From Massospora cicadina (Eukaryota > Entomophthoromycota > Entomophthoromycetes > Entomophthorales > Entomophthoraceae), in NCBI GenBank assembly GCA_022478985.1, contig JAKSZP010005671.1:18537-82536 (forward strand): a DNA stretch of 64,000 bases. Reading direction: 5' to 3'. Of the stretch, positions 24,910-36,576 are shown in pieces; position 1 is the first letter of the stretch; the number at the start of each line of letters is the position of its first letter. Under the pieces are notes generated by a model. It saw nothing but the letters and a program-made list of their open reading frames with translations. It had not been told where the DNA came from and ran no database searches. The translations under genes and the position numbers were made by a program.

Positions 24910-25464
24910 TGTCGAGATTCTTATATGACTGAACAAAAAGCCATGAAGAGTTACGACGGAATGGTGAGAATATGCCAAATAGGATGATATCTATGAGTTT
25001 TTAAGCACCTTGAGATGAGGTGATATTGGGTTATAACGGTTTGTTATTGGATCGTCCCCAAGTAAGGCATTGAGGCAATTCAAAATTCGATAAATATAAT
25101 TTAGATCACCTCAAATTAGGGTGATAGAGAGTTGAAGAATACCAGATGAAACCAGTGAGAATCAGCGGAATAGAATAGTCAAAGCTATGATAATGGTATC
25201 ATCCAAAGTCGCAGATATATAAGTGAGATGGGCGATTAAAAGAGGAAGTTTTTAAAAAGAGGAAGATAAAAAGAGCAGAACAGCTAAGTGTCACTGTATT
25301 TATCAAAATGAATATAAGTGTTATAAGGGAAATTTCTCCTTTTTTTCTTATACTTTAAGTGTGCTTAAAGGGCTAACAATCACCATATCATCTGCATGCT
25401 ATCCAGTGGGTTTGACCTGTGTGACCCTTATGGCAGATCTCAAAGATACCGCCAATAATTAAAA
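24910..25464 (+). repeat. 3' LTR of E
   Basis: 555 bp, TGTCGAGATTCTTATATG ... AATTAAAA; the usual terminal CA is changed to AA. It pairs with 18922-19473. Confidence 0.9.
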
Positions 25465-25469
25465 GTGGA

Positions 25470-26360
25470 CAAACGGTGGGTGATGGCCTGGCCTTAGAGG
25501 GACCTTCCTTTCCCGCCCTATTTAACCATGAGCAAGATCTTTAAGCGAATTAGAAAGTGTTTGCTGAGTTTGCAATGGGAAGAGGATGTCAGTTAAAGAG
25601 TAATGGTGAGCACATTGCTCTAGCGCCAATTCTAGGGTCCACCGAAAGGGGTGAAGAATATTAATTAATTGGGGGTCCAACTCCAATGATCATTTTGGGT
25701 TGCACCAATAAGTAATTAAATCTGAATAAATTCAGGGAGACCAAGACAAGTGAAATTGAATGTGGTAAATCCATTTATAACCCATCGGGAATGGGCCCCA
25801 ATGCCCTGCCATGAGCGCTTCCAGTTGCCTGGCAAATGAAGAGATGATAAGCCAAGTGAAATTGAGGTGGGAGAAACAGTTTAGTGGCAAAACACAAGTA
25901 GGAGTCAGATGGCCAGAAGAAATATTAATTTATTGAGATATTTGCAAGATTTCATTCCATAAATCAGTTGGGTTCATTTCTCATTTCTTTATGCATTTTC
26001 ACTTATTCCTCAATTTCCTAAGCCTTAATGCAACTATTCCTCACTGGTACAGTTTTAGTCAACACTTTACATTTAGATTTACAATAAAAATCTCTTCCTA
26101 ACCAGAAATTTACTTTTATTAATCTTTTCCAGAATTTTCTACCTCAACAACCCCAAACCGTGTTTCTTGGTTGCATGACAATTGGGCCCTAGTGTTCATT
26201 CTCACCATGCTGCTCCCCACCTTTGCAAATGTGAATATCACATGCATGACTTTATAGGGATATCCCCATTAGCCAGCGCTCTCTGGCGGAAAAATGTGCC
26301 AATAATGTTGGATAACTTAACTACCTGCTGGATGAGGTTTCATGACCTCGCCACCCAATC
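25470..26360 (+). repeat. D 3' LTR, part 2
   Basis: It picks up directly where 18921 stops (…GTGGACAAACGGTGGGTGAT, KRWVMA) and runs to the G insertion at 26361. No gene was recognised. It is AT-richer and more diverged than G's LTR, consistent with D being the oldest layer. Confidence 0.7.
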
Positions 26361-27212
26361 TGTAAATCCTGGGGACCAGCCCTTGCAACTGGATAGGGAT
26401 CAACACCCCTTCCAGACGAAAAGGGGCCTCAAGGCTCCAGTGGACCCTCTGTCACAGCTGAGTGACCTAGCCCATGTGATAGATAAGCGCTGGGTGACTG
26501 CTTCTCTCCCCAAAGATATCCCATTCCCACCTCTTCCCCCATCCTTAACCATGGTAAGTCTGATAGAAGGAGGCTGCAGAGAGATCGACACACACCAGGG
26601 GGCATGGACAGGCCCCTGGGACCACCCACCCCCCAGACAAACTATATCAGAATTTTGAGAAAACAGCAATTCCCAACATCAGAGCCTGGCCTGCAAATTC
26701 TGGACTGGGTTAGACAGTCCAGCCTGGCCTGCACTGGAAATCAGATTCAGATATGGGTTAGATCTCGAATCAGGCCCTGAATGACTCGGACCAGCTGGCC
26801 CAATGCTCTGAAATGGATCCAGGGAGATTGGATTGCATGAGTAGCCTAATTGAGGAATTGTTTCAAGTTGTAAATAATCAGATCCAATGATCCCAGCCTC
26901 CTGGACTGAATATGGAACACCCAAGCCACGCGAATAGGCTGACTCAGATGACCAGGACCTGAATCAATAGCATCAACTTGGTTTGGCCCCAGGAATCTGG
27001 GAAAATTTGTAAAAGTTTTTTTGACCTTTTCCAAAATCTGGAGCATCATCCTACCCCCCTCTGAGCCAGCCAACCAAATCCTATCGCCAACCTCAAATTT
27101 ACAATCCCTCTATACCTTCCCTATGCATTCATTCCAGTTCTTAAGGCAACTGCCCTGGAAGGGGGTAGTTGTCAGTTCATTCTCTTCCTTTTTGCTTAAT
27201 AAAATTCGAATT

Positions 27213-27919
27213 CCGCACACCATCCTCTGTTGCAGCCTCAAGTCCGCTCCCATGTGTGGCGCTTCCTGAGGCGGGTGTATCGTACAGCTGAGCGCTCTAA
27301 TGCTTTACACTCATCCTGTGTCGTGTGTGGCCAGTATGGAACGCTGTTTCACCGCCTGGAGAAGTGCCCCACCTCTAAAGTAATATGGCGCGAAGTCCAA
27401 CGTCTGCTAGGCCAGGATCAAACACATCCCTTCAGTCTGTCAAAAGATATGTTTGCTTCATCAATGACCTCCCCCCTCCCACCCTCCCTTCGTGCTCTGG
27501 TGGTTGCAATCGCCATGTGGACTATCCACACGACTGTCTTGGATGCCATCGCTGGATCCATCCCCACCCTCCCTGAAGCTGTCCACAGATTCCGGTCTCA
27601 TTTGGTGGATCACTTTCAAGCGTGGATGTTTGGATATCTCCCACCACGTCGCCGACAGCTGGTCTCCTCCTGGTTCCCAGTCTGATTCATCAAATCAGAC
27701 CCCTTCCTCCACACGTGCTCAATAGTGGCTACGCCCCCTACACACGTTCCCTCCCCCTTCCCATAAGTGGCGTTCCCGCTGGCAACAAGAGATAGCATCG
27801 CTTCTCTGGGGTGCCTCCCCTGGTGCTAAGTTTTGTCTCGTCTGAGTCATATTTGGAAGTGTCTATCCCATGGTCGGCCTTCCCCGCAATAAATTTAAAA
27901 TTTAAAATTTAAAATTTAA
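27213..27919 (+). mobile_element. LINE5: 5'-truncated LINE (3' 707 bp)
   Basis: Flanked by perfect 15-bp TSDs AATAAAATTCGAATT (27198-27212 and 27920-27934). It contains only the ORF2 C-terminus and 3' UTR, and ends in four to five repeats of TTTAAAAT, a microsatellite-like tail. 5' truncation is the normal outcome of incomplete target-primed reverse transcription. It closely resembles LINE1 and LINE2. Confidence 0.92.
27230..27685 (+). pseudogene. LINE5 ORF2 C-terminus with CCHC finger
   Basis: An open frame of about 150 codons without a stop: HVWRFLRRVYRTAERS, then the finger CVVCGQYGTLFHRLEKC (C-x2-C-x7-H-x4-C), then a helical segment (WTIHTTVLDAIAGSIP). The same module occurs in LINE1 (40494-40165, minus), LINE2 (63200-63480) and LINE3 (55400-55760). 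It is the best preserved copy, but it lacks RT and endonuclease. Confidence 0.85.
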
Positions 27920-28056
27920 AATAAAATTCGAATTACCCATCTATCTTGCTGTGGCCTCCATCTACCTTATAGAATTTAAAAATTCTGCCGATCAATCTGA
28001 CAAAATGCGCCATTGAGGAAGTCCTCCTGCTGATTTTTGCTGACTGAGTTATCTGG

Positions 28057-28599
28057 TTGCTTGACCCTGTCATGTGGCATTTGATTGTAAACATGATTTT
28101 CTGCATTGCCCCCAACAAAGAATCTGCTGCTTTGTTTGTTTTAGCGCGTTCATTTAATGGAGACCCTTCTGTCATTTCAGTTTCTGAGTCCTCCAAAACT
28201 GCTCCCTGGCTAGATCAGCACTTAAGCACCCCCACCCCATCATTTGTGGACTTGGCTTCCATAGCCGCCTCAGCTGCCGCTGGCTCAGCCTGCCAGTGGG
28301 CCTATGCGCCCCTCCAGGGAAAGCTCAGCCCCAACCCCTCTCCTGGGTCTTACTATACCTCCGCTCACACTTCCAAGCATGTGGCATCCTCAGTGCCATC
28401 CATCGCTGGTGCACAAGCCGTCTGTCCAAATCTGAAAGTCAGCAACCACAAATCCTGGAGGAGTCATCATCCTCCCTGCCTCTCCTGCCCTTGGGGGTTG
28501 CCCCCACAAGACTCGCGGTTGCTCCCAATGCAATCATATGGTTTGCCTTGGGGCCTTCGGTATAATACTAAACTTTTACTTTTCTCATGTCTCCCATAG
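28057..28599 (+). pseudogene. LTR-embedded conserved frame (second segment), G 5' LTR
   Basis: An open frame of about 180 codons entirely inside the LTR: MWHLIVNMIFCIAPNKESAA, SFNGDPSVISVSESSKTAPW, SACQWAYAPLQGKLSPNPSP. The 3' LTR carries the same frame at 35956-36474, and H and K carry diverged relatives (in H, PLNVNPSICFADGLSKSAPL near 34990-35050). No family is recognised. It may be a protein-coding part of the LTR or chance; see findings. Confidence 0.4.
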
Positions 28600-28718
28600 A
28601 ACCCCAATTTTATTAGTCACTCGGACCACTATGCCTTTGTGATTCTGGGCCCTCCACTGTGTGTTCGCGCACCCCAACTGGGATCCCAGTCTAGTTCTTC
28701 TTAGCCGAATATGTGACA

Positions 28719-29760
28719 TAATAAACTGACCCCTATTCTTGTCTTTCTCCGCCCTCAATGCTGACATGGGCGAAGCGCTGGCCTACGCCCTCACTCTGAA
28801 CGTGCTCTTTCTCTGTAGCCTGGCCTTCTCCTGCTGGTCAGTGGCCTCATTCATCTGCCTGCTGCCAGGCTTTGCTGAACTGGTCCCCACCCTAAGCTCC
28901 AATGGCAAGCGCCACTCCATCAGTTAATATAATAGGGTTGGAGGTTCCCCTATCCCTTCTGATGAGGTGGCTGATCGAATTTTGGGTGTCCTGGTAGAGC
29001 TTCAGATGCACCTCAATGTGATGGTGGGAAATCCCCGCTTCCCTCTGATGCACAGCAGAGCGTGGCACTCCTTGACGCCCTGGATGGGGTTTAAGTCGTT
29101 GGGTCAGGGGAGTAAACTTCTCTGCCGCCAAGTCAGGCAACCCCAGCCCCTTGTTGGAGCTGGTCACCTCGGCAGTCCAGGCCTCTGACTAAGACTGGCG
29201 CGCCTCCGTCATCTGTTTACCTTGGGACATACAGCCACGGACCTACCCTCCCTGATCGAGGCCTTCACAGTCCTGGCTCCAACAGTACCCATCCCTGTTG
29301 AAATTGCCATCTCTGCATTCCGCGCTGCCTTGGACCCCACTTAGGTGGCCCACACAGCTTTGGACTCTCCCTGGATCCTTAGAGGTTGCTTTCTCTGTGG
29401 CCTGTGCAATTGGGGAAAGGCCCCTTCACAATCCCGTATGTCCTGTCACTTCCCTCAAGGTACCCCATACCACACCTCCTCCTACCAGTGGTCGCAGCCA
29501 AGGGAAGCACCCCCTGGACTTGCTGCCCTTTGCTCCTCCTTGGTGGCCACCTCGGGTACCTCCCCAGGGGAACCCCTGCCTATAGCACCACCTGCCCCCA
29601 GTCCAGATCAGGAGGCTGGGTCATTGGGTCCTCAACATTCAGAGTCTAATTAGCGTGGTGAAAAAGTCTACAGGTTGACCCCTCCTCGCCCCCTGGAGAG
29701 AGTGGGGCAGGCGTACGCATTAACCCTCAACTACTCATTTGGGACAAGGAAGTAGTAGTG
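28719..29760 (+). pseudogene. G gag
   Basis: Open pieces at 28739-28927 (MGEALAYALTLNVLFLCSLA), 28940-29190 (DEVADRILGVLVELQMHLNV) and 29280-29340. A damaged zinc knuckle (RGCFLCGLCNWGKAPSQS, normally CFxCGxxGHxxxxC) is near 29380-29430. Position between LTR and protease supports gag. Confidence 0.65.
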
Positions 29761-32700
29761 ACCCCGCATCAGTTGCACCCCACCCTTGTGCCTCCAGGTC
29801 AGTCTCTCTTGATATTAGGTCACGCCCCTTTTTGGTTGCCTTTTCTCTGGCTTACCCTAATAAAGAGGACCAAGCATACTTCCTGTTCCCCATTTAAATT
29901 CCCTCTGAGTCAGGGGAAATCACAGTGCAAGCCCTCCTTGACATTGGAGTGGTGGGTAACTTTATTGACCTTGGCGTGGCACAGTCCTTGGATCTAACGA
30001 TGGAGGAAGCTTCATTCATCCTGGGCGCCTCATCAGAGTCCATGATGTCCTACCACATCCGCTGTCCATTGAAATTCTTGGTTCATGACTTTGGGTACAA
30101 TGACCACTTCTCAGCGGTACAGGACTTGCTCTACCCATAATCTTGGGGGTGGTCTGGTGGCGCCACCAACAAGTTCACATCAATCTTGCAACCAACTCCT
30201 TGTTGTTCACTAACCTCAAGTTGAGTGGTGAGTATCCCTTGCTAAAGAAACTTCCTCAGGGCACATCTCTCAGTTCCATCTCCCCACCGGACCCATCCTA
30301 GTTGACCTCCCTCTGGACTTTCCCTCCTTCAGCCTCATATAAGGCCATCTTCGACATGACACTGGCATCCAAGCTCCCCTCAAACTCCAATATGACTTGA
30401 CATTCCAGCTAACTTTCGATCTAGTAAAGATCAACTGCCCTATACCCCTATACAGAGAAAGAAGATAGGGCTTTAAAAGTTGGCTGGACGAGATGCAAGA
30501 GAAGGGGTGGCTCATCAAGAAGTCATCCCCGGTCACCTCCCCCATAGCTTTCACTAGGAACGCAGATGGGTCCCTGAACCCCTGCGTCGACTATGGCCAC
30601 CTCAACAACATTACCACCCTGGCTCATACCCCTCAACCTTAGAGAAGAGCATCACCCAGGCCATTGCCAAGTCTCGCGTCTTCTCAAAGTTGGACTTGGT
30701 GAACACCTTTAATCAGGTGAGGGTGGCGAGGGGACAGGAGTGTCTCACAGCCATCTTCACTTGTTGGGGACTTCTCAGTTCTGAGTGATGCCATTTAGCT
30801 TGAAGAATGCATCAGCCACATTCCAGCACCTCATTGGCAGGCGTTGGGGGACTTGCGTTTCTCATGTGTGGTGGCCTATAGCAACGACATTTTGGTCCAT
30901 ACCTCCACCCCCAAAAAACACGCCAGGGACCTTGAAGCGTTAGTGGAAGCCCACCACAAGACAGGGCTATTTATTAAACCCTTTAAGTGCGAATTCTTCA
31001 AGGATGAGGTTACCTTTCTAGAGAATCTTGTCCTGAAGGATGGTTATGCCGTCCCCTCTGCAAGCTGGAGACTATCCATTCATGGCCTACCCCAAACACT
31101 CAAAAACAGCTTTGCAGCTTTTTTGGAACCGTCACCTTTTGAAGAATTTTTTCCCTGCTCTTTCCCAACTGGCAGCACCCCTGCACCCTATCACCAAGAA
31201 AAACGCCCCTTTTAAATGGTCCCCACAAGTGCCAGCAGGCCTTTGAGGCTATCAAGGAGGTTTTTCTCACAGCCACCATCCTGTGGCATGCCAATACCTC
31301 CTGCCCCTTCATAGTAGCCTGCGATGCCTCATCAGTGGTAGTGGGTGCCGTGCTGTACAGTAGCATGAGGGAGCCGAGCACCTGGTGGCCTATTACTCCC
31401 AGAAGTTCACCACAACAGAGAAAGAGTGGCCAATATATGATAAGGAGCTAGCGGCGGTGGTGTGGTCGCTCACCCACTGGAAATACCTCTTGCAGGGCGC
31501 CCAGCACTAAATTACTTTTTGGGCAGACCATAAGGCAATGCTTTACTACCGCAAACCTCAGAATCTAGGACATTGTCAAACTCGCAGTATCAAGACCTCT
31601 GTGGGTTCCATTTTAAGTACAAATTCATTAAAAGTCTCCTGAACGTTTTTCCGGACATACTCAGCCAAAAACCCGACCTGTCTCCCAACAGGGGGAAACC
31701 CCATTAGACCTTACGATGGTAGTTCCCCCTCCCAAATCCTCTCATTGGCCCCCCTACTGTATCCTTCGCTGATTTGGACCCTGATGCTCCGCTCCTCCTC
31801 TGTGTCCTCACTTCCCAAACCTGCTGCCCTGAAGGAATCGAGCTTCTTACTGACTTAGAGTCCATACGCCACAAGAAAACTCCATATACCTTGCAGGATG
31901 AAACAATCTAGTTCCATGATCATGGTTGGGTTCTCCCCTCCCTACGCAGCCATGTAGTTGAGAGACATCATGCCCCCCAGACCGTCGGCCACTCCAGTAT
32001 TAAAAAGTGTGCAGATCTCATAAAGAGAACCTACAACTGGACAGCGTCCTCAAAGGACATTCCTGCTTGAATCACTCGTTGTGTCACCTGCGCCAGGGCG
32101 AAATCAGATCATTCTGGGAGAAGGGACTGTTACATCCTTTGCAGCAGGCTGAGGGGCCATGGACCTCAGTCTCAGTGGACTTCATTGTGGAGCTCCCACC
32201 CTCCTGTGGCTCAGATGTGATCATGGTAGTTGTTGACCGATTTACCTAGTTTGCACTCTTCATCCCCTGCCTCTCTTCTATTACTGCGGTGGAGACCGCA
32301 AATTTATTTGTCAACCATGTCTTTGCCATTTTTGGTCTCCCCAAGGAGATAGTGAGTGACAGGGGACCCCAGTTCATGACACAGTTCTGGGAAGAGTTGC
32401 TGACCCTCCTTCACATCAAGCCCTGTAGATCCAATGCCTACCACCGCCAGTCCAATGGGCAGACCAAGCAGGTGAACCAGGTGCTGGAGCAGTATCTGTG
32501 CTGTTATGCGATGGCCTTGCAAGACTCCTGGGCTAGGATCTACCCCTAGCACAGTTTGCATACAACAACACCCTTTATTCCTCAATCAGCTTCTCTCCCT
32601 TTGAGGCCACTCTGGGTTATAACCCCTCTTTCCAGATTGGCCCCCAACTCTCCTCAGCAGTTCCCGCCACCATGAACTGCATAAGCTCTCTCCGAGAGAT

Positions 32701-33319
32701 GCACAACCTGGTTTTTGAACACTTGACAAAGTCCATTGAGGACTACAAGAAGTTTGCTAATCAGAAGAGCCTTCTGGGGCATTAAATCATGGTTGGTTCT
32801 CTTGTTATGTTAGATACCCACAACCTTCTCCTTAAAGCCCCCACCTGCAAGCTTGCAGCCAAATGCTCAGGACCCTTTAAGGTTGAGAAGGATTTAGGCA
32901 ACAGTGCCTACCACCTGAAACAGTCAGCGCACTGTAGAAGCACAATGTCTTTCACACCTCCCACCTAGCCCCCTTTAAGGAGGAAAGGCCAACATCCCCA
33001 GAGCCAATCATCATTGGGGAGTCCCAGGATGTGGTGGTGGAGGCCATTTTAGCTTCCCAAAGGTCCCACCAATCTGTCTAGTACTTGGTCGCCTGGAAAG
33101 GTTACCCCTCATATGAGAACAGCTGGTAGACCACGCGAAATTGCAAAAACTGCAAGGACCTGATAGATAAGTTCCAAGCCTCCCACCTGACAGCCTCCCG
33201 CCCTCCACCAGAAGATCGCGGCCATCCTGGCCATAAAGCTACCAGATCGCCACAAGAACTTATGCCTTGGTCCGTGCCCCCAGAGGTGGAATCTTCCCTG
33301 TCAAAAAAGGAAAGGGTAG
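29761..33319 (+). pseudogene. G pol: protease, RT, RNase H, integrase, chromodomain
   Basis: Protease ALLDIGVVGNFIDL is near 29930-29970 (usually DSGATGNFID). RT is about 30410-31080: KKSSPVTSPIAFTRNADGSL, NPCVDYGHLN, and the box at 30877-30888 reading Y-S-N-D. RNase H is 31230-31680 (VACDASSVVVGAVL, DHKAMLYYRKPQNL). The integrase core is 32130-32560 (WTSVSVDFIVELPPS, VVVDRFT, IVSDRGPQFMTQFW, RSNAYHRQSNGQTKQVNQVL), well preserved. The chromodomain is 33020-33180 (VVVEAILASQRSHQS, YLVAWKGYPSYENSW). At least four shifts and several stops. Confidence 0.9.
33302..33319 (+). promoter_or_regulatory. Polypurine tract of G
   Basis: CAAAAAAGGAAAGGGTAG abuts the 3' LTR; compare A (5884-5902). Confidence 0.75.
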
Positions 33320-33397
33320 TGTAAGTCCTGGGTACCAGCCCTTGCTCTGGATAGGGATCAACACCCCTTCTGGACGAAAAGGGGCCTCAAGGCTCCA

Positions 33398-33950
33398 GTG
33401 GACCCTCTGTCACAGCTGGGTGACCTAGCCCATGTGATAGATAAGCGCTGGGTGACTGCTTTTCTCCCCAAAGATATCCCACTCACACTTCTTCCCCAAT
33501 CCTCAACCCTGATAAGTTTGATAGAAGGGTTCTGCAGGGAGAATGCACACATCAGGGGGCATATAGAGGCCCCTGGGACCACCCACCCCCCAGGCAAACA
33601 AAGTTTTAAGTTTGGGAAATTGGCAATTCGCAACATCAGAGCCCAGCCTGCAAATTCTGAACTGGGTGAGATGGTCCAGGCTGGCCTGCACCGTAAATCA
33701 GATTTGGATACAGCTCAGATTTCGAATCAGGCCCTGAATGACTTGAACCAGCTGGCCCAATGCTCCAAAATGGACCCAGGGAGTTCAGATCTCATAAGTA
33801 TCCTAATTGAGGGATCAGTTTGGGTTGCAAATAATCAGATCCAAGGACCCCTGCCACCTGGGATGAATCTGGAACACCCAAACCATGCAAGCAGGCCAAC
33901 TCAGATGACCAGGACACATATCAGTAGCATCAACTTGGTTTGGCCCCAGG
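33398..33950 (+). pseudogene. LTR-embedded conserved frame (first segment), G 3' LTR
   Basis: Open for about 184 codons: MDPLSQLGDLAHVIDKRWVT, STLISLIEGFCREN, MNLEHPNHASRPTQMTR. It is interrupted by H and continues ESGKISKRFLDLCQNLEHHP after 35573. Recognisable in the same frame in G's 5' LTR (26362-26658), H (33952-34296, then 34493-34700), K (VEPLAQLRDLGHVVDEL) and D (HVVD/KRWVMA across E). No known family; the frame has no obvious ATG at its 5' end. Confidence 0.45.
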
Positions 33951-35567
33951 TGTAAGTCTTAGGGACCAGCCCCTACAACTGGATAGGGAGCAGCATCCCT
34001 TTCGGACCAAAAGGGGGCCAAAGGCCCAAGTGGACCCCCTGTCACAATTGAGCGACCTGGAGCACGTGGTTGATGAGCGCTGGGTAACTGCCCTTCCACC
34101 TAGAGATATCAAAATCTCTCCCCTTCCCCCCTCCCCAACCCTGATAAAATTAATAGAGGGGACCTGCCAGGAGATCATGCAGGCCAGGGGCCTTGGGCGG
34201 GCCCCTGGGACCCCCACTTACCAGGAAAAATTTACCAAAATTTTGAAGAAACTGCCAGTGCAAGTATTGGAGCCCGGCCTGCAGATTCTGGGCTAACGGA
34301 GCCAGTCCAGACTGGACAGGTCCAGAAATCAGATCATAACTCAATTTGGGTTTTGAACCAGGCCACCAGTGACTTGGACCAGTTGCCTCACCCCTCAGAA
34401 CAGATCTAAGAAGCTCAGATCTCACTGACAACCAAATTGAGAGTTCAGACCAGGTTGCAGATAAGCAAGAATCAGGGCCACAGCCTCCTGGGATGAATCT
34501 GGGAAATCTGAACCACTTGAGCTGCCCAACTCAAATGGTCAAGGCCTTGATTGGTACCATTGACCTGGTCTGGCTAAAAAATCTGGGAAAATCAGCAAAA
34601 GTTTTTTTTGATTTTTGCCAAGATTTTGGAAACCATCCATCCACCCCCCACCCGCCAACCAACCAAACCCCATCGCCAATCCCCAACCTCCCAATACTTA
34701 AGGCAACTGCTCTGTCAATGGGCAGTTGTCGTTTCATTCTCTAATCTCCTTGCACTTTGTACCAAAATAAAGTCATTTACCCCAAACGCCTTGTTGCAGA
34801 CTCCACCTGTTGTTTTTCCTATTCAAAAGTCCGCCGATTGGTCTAGCAAAGTGCTCCGCTTCCCAAATATTATCCTGATAATTGCCAAATGGGTCTTACA
34901 GTTGCTTGACACCATAACGTGGCGGTGAATTGTATCTGTGGTGAACCTCCTTGCTCTCAATGATGGAGTTGACTCTCCATCCATTTTTGCATATCCATTA
35001 AATGTGAACCCATCAATTTGCTTTGCTGATGGGCTTTCCAAGAGCGCTCCTCTATCAGAGTAGCCTCAGGGCGCCCCCGCCCCAAGGCCCGCGAGCTTGG
35101 CCCCCACACCTGGCTCATCCACCATTAATCCCACCCACCTAAGGGCCCCAGAGTACCCCAACCAAGGGGAACTTGGCCCCAACGCTCTTCTTGGGCCCGT
35201 TTTCCCCTCTGACAGCACCCCTGTCACGCAGTGGGCTTTGTGCCGCCCCTCTCTAGCATACAGACCCACCTACCCATAACTGAAGGCCAGCAACCGTGCA
35301 CTCTGGAGGAGTCGTCATCCTCCCCACCTCTCCCACCCTTGGGGGTTGCCCCCGCAAGGCTCGCGGTTGCCCCCATTGCAACCATCTGGTTTGCCTTGGG
35401 GACCTTTTTGTACATTTATAAACAGTTACTTTCCTCACGTCCCTACTAGATCCCCCCTTCTTCTAGTCACATGGACCGCTGTGCCCTTGGCATTCTGGGA
35501 TCTCCATTGGGTGCTTTCACACCCTGACTGGGAGCCCAGTTGATCCTTATCAGCCGTTTCCATGACA
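33951..35567 (+). repeat. H: solo LTR of the D/G family
   Basis: TGTAAGTCTTAGGGACCAGC ... GTTTCCATGACA, 1617 bp. Flanks CCAGG (33946-33950) and GCAGG (35568-35572) are a 5-bp TSD with one change. G's 5' LTR shows the empty site (GGCCCCAGGAATCTGGG near 26982-26998). No internal region. Confidence 0.9.
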
Positions 35568-35955
35568 GCAGGAATCTGGGAAAATTAGCAAAAGATTTCT
35601 TGACCTTTGCCAAAATTTGGAGCATCATCCTACCACCCTCTGAGCCAGCCAACCAAACCCCATCAGCAACCCCTGAATGGCTGATCCCTTGATACCTTCC
35701 CCATGCATTCAGACCAGTTTTTAAGGCAACTTCCCTGTCATGGGGTAGCTGTCAGTTCATTCTCTTTATTTTTGCTTTATAAAATTCAAATTCCCCATCT
35801 AGCTTGCTGTGGCCTCCATCTATCTTATTAATTTTACAAAAATTTCGCCAATTGATCTGACAAAATGCGCCATCACCCAAGTCCTCCTGCCAATGTTTGA
35901 CAACTGAGTTCTTTGGTCACTTGACCCCACCACGCGGCAGCAAATTGTAAATGCA

Positions 35956-36474
35956 ATGATCTGCCTCACCCCTGACAATGAACCTGCTGCTTCATTTATT
36001 TTTTTGCATCCATTTAATGGAGACCCTTCTGTCTTTTCAGTCGCTGAGTCATCCGAAACTGCTCCCCAGCTAAAGCAGCGCCTGAGTGCCCCCGCCCCAC
36101 TGCTCGTTGACTTGGATTCCATAGCCACCTCAGATGCCGCTGGCTCAGCCTGCCAGTGGGCCTATGCGCCCCTCCAGGGAAAGCTCATCCTCAACCCCTC
36201 TCATGGGTCTTACTATACCTCCGCTCACACTTCCAAGCATGTGGCATCCTCAGTGCCATCCATCGCTGGCGCACAAGCCCCCTGTCTAAATATGAAGGTC
36301 AGCAACCACAAACCCTGGAGGAGTCGTCGTCCTCCCTGCCTCTCCCACCATGGGGTTGCCCCCACAAGACTCTCATTTTCTCCCAATGTAACCATCTGGT
36401 TTGCCTTGGGGGCCTTCAGTATATTACTAAACTTTTACTTTTCTCAAGTCTCCCATAGAACCCCACTTTATTAG
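35956..36474 (+). pseudogene. LTR-embedded conserved frame (second segment), G 3' LTR
   Basis: Open for about 170 codons (MICLTPDNEPAASFIFLHPF, SACQWAYAPLQGKLILNPSH). Counterpart of 28057-28599. The two differ mostly by conservative replacements up to the VASSVPSIAG block, then shift frame relative to each other. Confidence 0.4.
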
Positions 36475-36576
36475 TCACTTGAACCGGTATGACTTTGGCA
36501 TTCTGGGCCCTCCACTGGGTGCTTGTGTACCCCAACTGGGAGCCCAGTCTAGTTCTTCTTAGCCAAATCCGAGACA

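Larger units (their letters stand above)
18922..25464 (+). mobile_element. E: Ty3/gypsy element with both LTRs and exact TSD
   Basis: LTRs 18922-19473 and 24910-25464; TSD GTGGA at 18917-18921 and 25465-25469. 6543 bp, no nested insertion. Gag with zinc knuckle, protease, RT, RNase H and integrase are recognisable in order; no chromodomain. E0 at the left edge is another copy of the family. All frames are broken. Confidence 0.92.
26361..28718 (+). repeat. 5' LTR of G (with LINE5 inside)
   Basis: TGTAAATCCTGGGGACCAGC ... CGAATATGTGACA. It aligns in two blocks to the 3' LTR: 26361-27212 with 33320-33950 + 35573-35795, and 27935-28718 with 35796-36576. Confidence 0.9.
26361..36576 (+). mobile_element. 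G: chromodomain Ty3/gypsy element with ~1.64-kb LTRs and exact TSD
   Basis: TSD CAATC at 26356-26360 and 36577-36581. The raw LTRs are 2358 and 3257 bp; removing LINE5 and H (each with one TSD copy) leaves 1636 and 1635 bp, a strong check on the boundaries. The internal part, 28719-33319, holds gag, protease, RT, RNase H, integrase and chromodomain in order. Own length is about 7.9 kb. Confidence 0.93.
33320..36576 (+). repeat. 3' LTR of G (with solo LTR H inside)
   Basis: TGTAAGTCCTGGGTACCAGC ... CAAATCCGAGACA. It is split at 33950/35573 by H. The pol stop codon TAA is formed by the first bases of the LTR. Confidence 0.9.

Noticed and set aside
26182..26658. A single 158-codon host gene
   Set aside because: The frame crosses the D/G junction at 26361; the second half is the conserved frame of G's LTR, the first is D LTR sequence.
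28057..28599. A host gene of 180 codons
   Set aside because: It is wholly inside an LTR and repeated in the partner LTR. It is kept as an LTR-embedded frame, not a host gene.
33940..34296. A 118-codon gene starting MAPGVS
   Set aside because: The start codon lies in G's LTR and the rest in solo LTR H; only the H part is meaningful.
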